A model generated the notes under the pieces. It did no database searches and had not been told where the DNA came from. It saw nothing but the letters and a program-made list of their open reading frames with translations. The translations under genes and the position numbers were made by a program. A stretch of DNA of 64,000 nucleotides from Anastrepha obliqua (Eukaryota > Arthropoda > Insecta > Diptera > Tephritidae): positions 120,961,784 through 121,025,783 of the forward strand of contig NC_072893.1 of NCBI RefSeq assembly GCF_027943255.1, in the 5' to 3' direction. Shown here one piece after another: positions 55,975-64,000 of the stretch. The first letter of the stretch is position 1; each line of letters starts with the position of its first letter.

Positions 55975-56350
55975 TTCATCCAGAATTCAACTAACGCTTC
56001 CGCAATTATGTTGCCACAGCCTCGTTACCAACTTGTTTAACGGTTATTACGGCGTGACTATATCCAGTCTGTGAGGTTTAAGAACCTTATTAAGTTGTTG
56101 ACATCTTGGCCAGACAGTTGTTCGAGACTCTGGAACAGTGGTTTGCCCAGGGTGGACATTCTCCCTTTCGCCTATGGAAGGCTGTGAATGTCCACAGAGG
56201 AAATGGAAATCGTTTGCTTTTTCTCCGGTTGTTTGCAATTATGACAGTGCGTATTGTGAGACATTCCTTGGATACTTGTTCTCCGATAGACCAGAAGCCA
56301 GTTATGACTGCCGGGAATCTCCAGGCGCCCTGCCGTTTCATGTTTATCAA
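55975..56350 (-). pseudogene. I-type LINE ORF2 C-terminus and 3'UTR start
   Basis: Minus strand: FPAVITGFWSIGEQVSKECL (LTGHxxIG box), a corrupted FLCxxSQP Cys/His region, and after a frameshift LGKPLFQSLEQLSGQDVNNL ending IRFLNLTDWI and a stop at 56058-56060. LFxSLEELSxxDVxxLxxFxxxTxW is the usual end of I-type LINE proteins. GTAACGAGGCTGTGGCAACA follows as 3'UTR. Confidence 0.8.
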
Positions 56351-56399
56351 TTTTGACGTATTTCTTACCTCCCAGGTATTCTTTTACCTTTGAATCAAC

Positions 56400-56730
56400 C
56401 CAGCCAGCTTAGGGTAAAGTTCCGAAAGCTTCATGGTTCCATTCCAACATATTTTAATAAATATGTTTCAGGCCAAGTTTAACTCTGTTTTCGAAATTTA
56501 CGGCAGCGCACAATCTGTTACCTGATGTACTCGCACGTGTTGCTACAGCCCAAGAAATGAGGCTCTAGAGGAAGCAAAGAGGTCTTTATGTAGGTACATC
56601 TATTTTATCGAGGTCTTGTGATTCTGTGCACTTCTCTCAGAGGCATGGAAGCAGTTCAACAGGCGGCTGCGTGACTACATATCTCTCGGTAGGACGCACT
56701 GTATCCATCAAACTCCAAATGATAGAAAAC
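56400..56730. other. Unassigned DNA
   Basis: Nothing recognised. Confidence 0.3.
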
Positions 56731-56734
56731 AAGT

Positions 56735-56945
56735 TTTTTCTAACAGCGGTCGCTTGTCGGCAGATAATGGCGAACTTCCGAGTGTATTTTCATATGCCAC
56801 GGAACAATCCCGTAAAAACGAACTGCAGTTCAGATACAGCATAAAACTGTAGGTCCCTCCATTTGTGGAACAACATAAAGTTGCACACCATAAATCGGAG
56901 CAAGGTCTCGGTTAAACACCCCACAAAAAATATTCGCGCCAATGA
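56735..56945 (+). mobile_element. SINE body, plus strand, head missing
   Basis: TTTTTCTAACAGCGGTCGC, CTTCCGAGTGTATTT, AACTGTAGGTCCCTCCATTT, GTGGAACAACAT and CGCGCCAATG match the SINE body seen at 47897 and 16795. The tRNA-like head is not recognisable to the left. It ends nine bases before a MITE. Confidence 0.75.
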
Positions 56946-56953
56946 CATACATA

Positions 56954-57112
56954 CTGTGAAACCTCCGTTTGGCGGATATTTAACGTTAGTCAGCTTTTGT
57001 CCGCCTAATAGAGGTGTCCACTCAAGAAAGGGTAAATTGTTCTGGTACCTAAGTAAGACTTGGTAAATGTTCGCCGAAGATAAGTGTTTGTCTATTAGAA
57101 GTGGCTGTTACA
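56954..57112. mobile_element. MITE with pogo/Tigger-like TIR, member 2, right TIR truncated
   Basis: CTGTGAAACCTCCGTTTGGC starts the left end. GTCAGCTTTTGTCCGCC, CTCAAGAAAGGGTAAATTG and TCTATTAGAAGTG match the interior of the 28126 element. Compared with that copy about 17 bp of the right TIR are missing. Confidence 0.65.
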
Positions 57113-57114
57113 CA

Positions 57115-57755
57115 TATGGTACATATACCAAAACAAGGCTTAAGATATCTAAAAACAAAAGGTACAGTGATGCTGAAAGCATTGCCGATTCTCGGTAGTC
57201 TAAGAGTTTTCTACGGATGTTCCTTGAAGATGTTATATTACTTTAAATAGTTACCGATTTGAGAGAGGAGCTAAACTGCAAAGGCAATAGACTCTAAGTA
57301 TTTCACTGTGTTTTATAATATTACTGCCCGCCGATTCCTGCTGTCAGTCCTCGCTCAACTCTCGCTTGATTGGATTATGAGCAATGAAAGATCCGTTCAG
57401 AGTTGTTACAGGTGCACAATGATTTTTGTTGACTGGTGAAGAGAGGTTACTAAGGAAGTTCCTCTAAGCTTGTAATCTCATACCATGCGCTCCATTTTTT
57501 ATACTTAAATGCCACCTGCTATCCTTTGTAATGATTTTCTTAATCTCGTTTCTCGTTTCAATTTCATTTATTTCATTTTATGTGTTTTGTGTGAACCCAA
57601 ACTAAAACTAAACAATTTACAAACCCACTGAGCTAAATATAACCGCAAAATATGTGCATACGTGTGCATTTTTAATTTGGCACACATACATATGTAATAC
57701 ACAACATCAGTCCTGTAGGGAAAGCCTGAGCTAGTGAAAAAAATTTAGATTATGG
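57115..57755. other. Unassigned DNA
   Basis: Nothing recognised. Confidence 0.3.
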
Positions 57756-57759
57756 GGTG

Positions 57760-59185
57760 TATAAGAACTCATTTGTCGAGTTTAGTACTAATAATTTTAA
57801 ATATACCTACCAAATTTAGAACTAGTTCAGAATTATAGAAAATGGTCATAGATTTTATTTTACGAATTTAGTACTAATTTAGAACTATCGGAAACAGACG
57901 CAGGTAATAGTGTACCTTACTTGTCGAACTTAGCACTAGTTTCTAACTACCCGAAATGGATGCAGAGGGCATAACATCTTATTTGTAAAATTTAGTACAA
58001 GTTGAAATATCGGAAATGGTCTCAGAGTATACTACACCATGTCTGTTAAACTTACTAGTATTAAATCTTGTCAATTGAACCTATTAATAGTTCTGAACCA
58101 TTTCAGAGCGTACTATATACATCTATTGAATTTAGTACTACACATTTTACGAATTTAGTACCAGCTTAAAGCTATCAGAAATGAATGCGGAGCGTACTGG
58201 ATCTCACTTGCCGTATTTAGCGCTAGTTTCTAACTACCAAAAGTGGATACTGAGTGTACTAAATTTCATTCGTCAAGTTTAGTACTAGTAGAACTGTTGG
58301 AAACAGATGCATAGTGTACTAAACCTCGTCAACTGAAGTTATTAAAAGTTCTCAACCACTGAAATTAAATTTAGAGCGTACTAGATACCATTTGCCGATT
58401 TTAGTACTACTTCCAATCTATCGAAGAAATTAGTGTACTAAATATCGTATGTTGAGTTTGATGCGACTTCTGCCCTATTCAAAACTGGTATAGAACGTAG
58501 TTGAATCATAATCTATTGAATTGAGTACTAAATATATTCGAACTGTAGGTAGTAGATCTCCCCTATTGAATTTAGTACGGCATCTTAAGTATAGAAAAAT
58601 AATGCAGCACGTGCTATACACCAACTGGTGAATTTAGTACTAATTACCAGGCATCAGAAGATAAAGCAGAGCGTACTACATTTCATCTGCGGTTTTAGTA
58701 CTTTGACGTACTAGATTTCATCTGTTCAATTTAGTACAAAGAAAGGATCTAAAACATGCTTGAACTTATCAGCGGTTTTAATACTTTAGCGTACTAGATT
58801 TTGTATGTTGAACTTAGTACTAAAAAAAGGATCTAAAGCATTCTTGACCTCATCTGCTCATCATCAGTACTAATTCTGAACTAGCAAAAGTAGTTAAAAT
58901 GTGTCATAAATCTCTTTTATCGAATTTAGTACTAATTCTGAACTAGCGAAATTAGTTGAAATGTGCAATAAATCTCATCTGTAGAATTTAGTACTAATTC
59001 TGCTTTTTCGAAAAGGCTTGAAGAGCATACAAAAACTCATCTGCTGAATTTATTAAATTTTAGTACTAATGATTATGGAGTCAGATGACACTAGATATAA
59101 TTTGCTGAATTTAGTATAACTGTCGTGCACGAATTCGGAGTATATTGGATCTTTCATGCCAAATCTGGAATTTAGTACTACTTTC
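57760..59185. repeat. Diverged tandem array with repeated TTAGTACTAA palindromes
   Basis: About 20 degenerate units of roughly 60-85 bp, built on GAATTTAGTACTAA, TCTGAACTATCGGAAATGG, and GCAGAGCGTACTAAATCTC. The perfect 10-bp palindrome TTAGTACTAA occurs at 57782, 57868, 58634, 58814, 58926, 58988 and 59060; one-base variants (TTAGTACTAC/G) at 58132, 58279, 58401 and 59172. Flanking unit sequence has diverged much more than this core. No coding frame. Confidence 0.88.
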
Positions 59186-59249
59186 AAAGTGAGGTAAACG
59201 ATGTGTCACAATTTTTTTATACCGTAAAAAATTGGAAAAAGAACTTGTC

Positions 59250-59447
59250 ATGATTCTAAGTTTGCTAAAAGTGCATCAGTTCGGCAAGGCCATTTTCCTG
59301 CAGGGATGTCATGTGACGATTTACATCGCTGGGAAATTGGTAAGTAGTTCGTCGGCTATTTGGATTTATTTTCTTATAATCCTTAATTTTTATTTCTTCT
59401 TTCAGCAACACCTCAATATTTTAAAAACGATTTTCATTCTTCAATAA
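59250..59447 (+). CDS. Candidate 43-residue two-exon mini-ORF
   Basis: Exon 1 (59250-59339) opens MILSLLKVHQFGKAIFLQGC and ends IYIAGKL. A donor GTAAGT follows at 59340, and a T-rich stretch ending TTTCAG closes a 66-nt intron at 59405, the usual length and signals for a short fly intron. Exon 2 adds QHLNILKTIFILQ and a stop at 59447. The splice is phase 0 and the intron is itself open in frame. I recognise no family. It sits directly downstream of the palindrome array. Chance is a real alternative. Confidence 0.25.
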   Translation: MILSLLKVHQFGKAIFLQGCHVTIYIAGKLVSSSSAIWIYFLIILNFYFFFQQHLNILKTIFILQ

Positions 59448-59459
59448 TAATGCAGCCAC

Positions 59460-60455
59460 AAATTGCGAACAAAGCCATAATTCACAACGCCCAGGCGGCC
59501 AGGCAGTAAGTGGGAGCAGCGACAATAAAAGCGGCAAGAAGCGGCAATAAAAATTGTGTGGCATGACCACAAATCAAGAAGCGTATACATCAGCTAGCAA
59601 CAATAGCAACAAGAACAACAGCAATTTGGCATATTCAGTAAAACCACAAGTAGCAGCGGCAGCAGCAATTTCCAACCAGTTTCTCGTTTTGCTTCAGTGC
59701 AATTTTCGAGCGTTCCAATGAAAAAGAAAATACACAGAGTTTTCGGCTTATTTGGGTAATGCGGGCAAATGTGACTTGGCTTAATTCTGTACACCGTATG
59801 CGCGCTGCTTTGACTCTTGTCTTGTCTTTGAAATGCACAAACAAATGTACACAAAATATATTTATAAAATAAATGCAATAAAAATAGAAGCAGAAAAGTC
59901 AAACAAATTGTGTACGGTAGCAAATCGGCGACAAGCGCTCAACAACTAGAATGCGAACATAGTCGAAGCCGGTTTTTCTTTTACTATGTTTTTTTATTAG
60001 ATTCCATAGATTTATCTGTGCATTGGTATCACAACAAGCAGCGCTACAGCGGAAGCACCAAATGCAGCAGAGCCAATCAGCGAACGTTGATCGGTTGATT
60101 GTCTGATCGACTGATTGTTGTGCGCGATCTGCGATCGCTTCAAGCTTCAAGACGACCGATCAGCATTGGTGATCAGTATGTGGGAATGAATTTTATGTAG
60201 GAAATTCAATTGCCACCGCAAATGCGGTGAAATTGCGCGACAATCTATTGGAGGAAAGACGCGCTTTGAACGCAGAACTGATCGATTGCAGCATACCGTA
60301 AGCGATCTTCGTGGAAAGCGTGCAAACTGGCCCGAATTTCTACAAGTATGTAGCCTAGAGAATTTGTGGCAACATGTTTTGTGTTTTGTTGTTTTTTTGT
60401 ATTTGTTTTTTTTTGTATGCAATTGGTAAGATCTGTGCTGTGTCTCAAATGGTAA
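59460..60455. other. Unassigned DNA
   Basis: GCAACAA-rich low complexity at 59595-59670. Several GATC-containing short repeats at 60085-60180 (GATCGGTTGATTG, CGACTGATTG, CGACCGATCAGC). No gene supported. Confidence 0.35.
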
Positions 60456-60464
60456 ATCAATTCA

Positions 60465-61095
60465 GGTTGTCAAGTGAGATTAGTTGGAAAAGTACAGTTT
60501 CTAATACATTTGTATACTTTTGACTGTCCGTGCGACTCTCGATGAATATTTCGCCGACACTAGCAGCAGTCATACAACCGTACAACGCTGCCTCCCCCAC
60601 GCTCAACAGTGGGAATGACGCAATCTGGATGGTATTCCTCGCCAACATGTCGCCTCACAAACCTCACACCAGGTGTTCCAAATGTTTGTAGGGAATGAAA
60701 AAAAAGATCTAAGAATAAGACAAAAGGAAGATCTGTATTATTTGCTCGAAATTGGACTGGGGTATGAAGCTATGGGTCTTGATATATTAAAACGATGTAA
60801 ACTAAGTTTATCTCGAAGCTCGGTTCATTAGTCTACAGAACATTCGATCAATCTTCCGCCGTAAAATGCTGGTATCGACGAGCTCATTCCAAACGCTTTT
60901 TCTAAAGTCGTGGCTTTCTGCTTCAAAAAGTTTTTTAGCTGTTCGAGCACTAACGGATTTTCCAATTTCTTCCGACAGGGCAGCTTCCAGGGCAGAAGAG
61001 GATTTTTTACGACCCTTGAGAGACGAACGTATAAGTTTTCGGTCTTCCCATTTCTAAGTCAGGCTTTTTTTCCACTTTTTTCTTTGTTATGGTGA
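60465..61095 (-). pseudogene. Tc1-type (DD34E) transposase relic
   Basis: Minus strand from 61095: DRKLIRSSLKGRKKSSSALE and EEIGKSVSARTAKKLF (HTH half), then KKRLE-stop-ARRYQHFTAED (canonical KRLEWAxxHxxxTxEDW; Trp codons became stops). Next comes NVL-stop-TNE, where the first catalytic Asp box TDES/SDES has become TNEP. Further on EEYHPDCVIPTVERGGGSVV and, after a frameshift, YGCMTAASVGEIFIE. The third box is missing; the relic ends about 60465. Confidence 0.8.
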
Positions 61096-61289
61096 GGTTT
61101 TGTCTCCGAAAATCGCTTAGTAGCACATTCACGGCGCACAGCGACCATTCCACCAAATTGACAATCTCAAACTGAGACTTCCCTCACTCACCTAAAACTT
61201 GGATTCCCACTCTTTTGTCGTAACAAACAGGTAACTTGGTTGGTTTTCAAGGTTCTTTAACTGATGCACATCTCAAGTCGAGCCAGCGC

Positions 61290-62295
61290 AATCTTTCCAA
61301 GTAGGCAGGATTGGAACGAGGGGACACTTTGTACCGAGGCTGTTACCTCTGTCTTCACTGACGGCTCCAAGATGGAATCGGGAGGCAGAGCAGGAGCTTT
61401 CTCTAAATCAGCCAATTAGACTATTTCCCTAAAATTGCCGAATACTTCTAGTGTTTTCAAGGCAGAAGTCTTTGCGATCCTGCAGGCATGCAAAATACTT
61501 AGGCAACGCGGAGCGATATTCAAGCCGTGATCAAGGTTCTGTCCAAGCCATGGTGCAGATCCAAACTGGTTAACTCCTGTAAGGAGGAGATCAAATGTCT
61601 TGGGTGTGCAGGTAACATTGCTCTGAGTTGGGTTCCAGGACGTGGGAGTATAGATGGAAATAAAATTGCTGATAAGCTTGCCAGGAAGGGGCAGACTGAA
61701 TTGACCTCAGAGACCTCTACGCGGTCATCGGCCTCCCTTGTCTGTTGTGAAAGGCGGATTGCACAACTTATTTCTCAGGAAAGCGCAGACGCTCCACTTT
61801 TTCACGTGCTATTTCGAAAACCCTTTTGCCCTAGTATAAGAGACGCAGGACTTAGAAACTTCTGGGGTCTCTATGGGGGAGCCTGGGGAATCAATTTCCA
61901 AACTAGTAGCTGTGTTAACCGGTCATTGGACGAATGGCATACATGCGGAAAAGCTAGGTTGACTATTTAATCCCCATTGCTGGACCTGTGTGGATCTTTC
62001 AGACAGAGAAGGAGGCTGACGGAGCACTTTCCCTGTAAATGTCCGGATTTGGCAGCTAGACGCTTAAGACCACTGGGTGCTCCTTTCTTCGACAACCCTC
62101 GTACAAGTTGTACTAATGGAAGACCGGTCTAGATTCTAAGACCCACCAATCTTCTGTATTACATCAACATTGGCCGGCTATTGATATCTACCTGTTGGAG
62201 GTCTCATAATGGCATCAAAACGGCACTTCAGTGCTGCTTGGAGAGTACCAGATTCTGATACCTCACCCATTTCACTTACCTGCTTACCTTAACAC
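61290..62295 (+). pseudogene. I-type LINE RNase H and C-terminus with 3' end
   Basis: RNase H boxes, in shifting frames: SVFTDGSKMESGGRAGAFSK (first Asp), SSVFKAEVFAILQACKILRQ (Glu; usually FQAE), SWVPGRGSIDGNKIADKLAR (last Asp). Then LVAVLTGHWTNGIHAEKLG, a Cys/His box (HCWTCVDLSDRE, HFPCKCPDLA) and GAPFFDNP. The 3'UTR continues to CACTTACCTGCTTACCTTAA near 62290. The longest open stretch, 61527-61970, spans two of these frames' antisense-free parts and is not the native frame throughout. Same family as 6559-7080. Confidence 0.82.
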
Positions 62296-62299
62296 GTAA

Positions 62300-64000
62300 T
62301 AAATTTTATAATTATGATGGAAATGCAGTACCGATTTGTTTCTTATGTGGCGGATGAGGGGACTTAATTTGCATTTTCACCAAAGCAAAAAGTTTCTCTT
62401 TGCAAAGAATTTTTAAGTTCTTGCCAAAAGTGGAATATACTTAGCCTCATAGAAAGTCCAAATTTGTGTGGCTATTTTCCAGCCACTTACACGCAATGTT
62501 GTTGATACTATAAAGTTGTTAATTTCCTGGTAATTATTTACAAAAAATATTTCACAGCCGAATTTTTTCAATCTCCCCCACGCTATGACAGCGCGTAACT
62601 GCGAGAAATCACCTTAGCATTAGCCGACAAGGCCGAAACTGCTCGCCCGAAACAACGATCAATATCTTTGCATTTAGAAATCCAACTAAAACAGATAATT
62701 ACACCAAATAATTGCCACTAGCAACTAATTGCCTCCGCCACCACCGTCAATTGCGATCAACGCGCTGGAATGCAAACAGCAGTGCCTGCAGATCTTGACA
62801 CTATTCTCGCCGTACAACAACTCTCAATCATTTTGGAAAGTTGTTGTGTGCGGCTTGCGGCATGGACGTTTGCGGTAACTTTTCTCCAATGCCGCTTGTC
62901 GCAATCGCCATCGCTGTTGGTGGCTCCTATGCATCCGCCACTCACTGGGTTGCTGGCGATGCGCTCTCGCTGTGTTCTAAGCCGCAAAAGCAGAAAGTAC
63001 AATTATCTTACATTTGGTATCGATAACGATCGGCGACGGCAATGTTGGTGGCGGTAGTGTAGGCAATGGCTATAGCGATGGCAATGGCGATGTCGATGCC
63101 GATGGTTGTGCACCAAAATGCATTGGCGTAACGAGTGTGAGCTACTGTGGAGGCGATGGTAGTGGCGGCGGCAATGTTGCCGGGCACGGTGGCTTCAAAC
63201 AGTAGCGCTTTGCGCTTGGTGTGGCTTATATGCTTCTGCTTCATTGCATGCCCCGGCTATTTTTCGCCTTCGTCATGCTTTGCTTTCCACCGCGCGGTTG
63301 AGCTGGATTTTAATCGGTAAGCCTAAATACGCCATTACCCTCATTTTTGTGTTTAATTTTAATTGTTTTTCCCCCTCAAACTAAATATGGAGCGAGAAAA
63401 AGGCAGAGTTTATAAATAAGAAAAAATAGTTCGTCTTTTATTGGTAATCATTGTTGGGTAGAGATTAAAAGTGTCGATACAAGTGATACCACCGCGAGGC
63501 CGCCAACTTCACTGCATCAATTGATTTGCCGATTCGCTCTGCTCTGCAACTCCACATGCGGTTGCAAGTTAGTTAAACACTTTTTCTTTTTGTATTTGTA
63601 GTAAAAGTGTTTCTATGTAGTCTGTGGGTCTCTGTGCCAGGCGTTGGTCGAGTGTAGCGGATGAGGGCGACGAATGCAGCGCGACGAATACTGTTAAAAG
63701 TGGAACGCTGCTGATGCAAAAATTTGATAAGAAAAACATTGCAACAAGTAGCAGACATTGTTAGAGGGAATGAGAAAGATAGTGAGGGAAAGACTCATAA
63801 GGGAGCTCTTGGCTTACGAGTCTGATACAAGTTTTATTTCAATATATGATGAATATGCGCTGCCTTTTTTGGAGGACTGTAGGTGTTGATACTATAAAAT
63901 GCACTGAAGTCAAGAATAATTTGATTAAAAAAAGACTTCATTGTGGGACACATCTCGGATACTGTATTTTACCTACGAATTACTCGTGAAGAATCCTCAA
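62300..64000. other. Unassigned DNA to window end
   Basis: No gene supported. Low-complexity coding-like frames at 62757-63057 and 63008-63244 follow the minisatellite. The last 200 bp hold nothing recognisable. Confidence 0.3.
63020..63105. repeat. GGCGATG/GGCAATG minisatellite
   Basis: Hexamer-like units GGCAATGGCGATG, GGTGGCGGTAGTG and CGATGCCGATGG repeat irregularly. The plus frame is Gly/Asp/Asn-rich, the minus frame an Ala-Ile run, both composition effects. Confidence 0.7.

Noticed and set aside
59594..59923. Minus-strand 109-codon frame with hydrophobic start
   Set aside because: Derived from GCAACA low-complexity DNA and AT-rich sequence; no conserved features.

Overview
This is eukaryotic DNA from a fly, most likely a tephritid fruit fly. 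The pointers are the mix of relics (mariner, Tc1/DD37D, pogo/Tigger, Helitron, R1-, LOA/I- and RTE-type LINEs), LINE 3' ends tailed with TTAGG units, a tRNA-headed SINE and RTE-type LINE ends of a kind I remember as common in tephritids, a short consensus intron-like segment, and CAA/CAG-rich low-complexity DNA. The species call rests on memory of repeat families, not on a search. I found no intact host gene, rRNA, tRNA or CRISPR array. The window reads as an intergenic or deep intronic, repeat-rich region.

Layout. 1-3970 (minus): a LOA/I-type non-LTR retrotransposon with ORF1 and an endonuclease-RT-RNase H ORF2, broken by frameshifts and running off the left edge. 4.0-7.1 kb: an RNase H scrap, a mariner relic inside an unclassified repeat (second, empty copy at 20.5-21.06 kb), and a LINE C-terminal scrap. 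7.85-9.32 kb: a mariner with TA flanks plus a stray end of the same family. 9.7-13.7 kb: three RTE-type scraps. 13.72-15.87 kb: Helitron helicase, 3' hairpins and minisatellite. 16.8-17.06 kb: SINE. 22.1-22.4 kb: a run of hairpins. 22.6-23.9 kb: a DD37D transposon carrying a LINE-tail insertion, then a Tc1 relic. 24-37 kb: mostly unassigned DNA with small repeats, a LINE scrap, an RTE-type LINE end, a GAGGTT-like array and a CAA-rich stretch. 37.1-39.1 kb: hAT-like repeat, RNase H scrap, RTE-type LINE end. 40.5-42.8 kb: AT palindrome and a 5'-truncated R1-type LINE. 42.855-44.357 kb: an internally deleted pogo/Tigger element with clean TIRs. 46-48.3 kb: RTE-type end, RNase H scrap and two SINE copies head to head. 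50.3-52.5 kb: a mariner with a greatly enlarged 3' region. 52.6-54.8 kb: an I-type LINE interrupted by a DD37D element. 56-57.1 kb: LINE end, SINE, MITE. 57.76-59.19 kb: a diverged tandem array holding repeated palindromic TTAGTACTAA sites. 60.5-62.3 kb: Tc1 and LINE relics. 62.3-64 kb: unassigned.

Every recognisable mobile-element protein is broken, and several have visibly lost catalytic residues (YAHD and YAND in place of YADD; Asp to Asn or Ala, or deletion, in transposases). The elements record nested, ageing insertions rather than a working system. The least explained items are the TTAGTACTAA array, the 116-nt hairpin at 22279-22394, the two-exon mini-ORF at 59250-59447 and the composite mariner at 50.3-52.5 kb.
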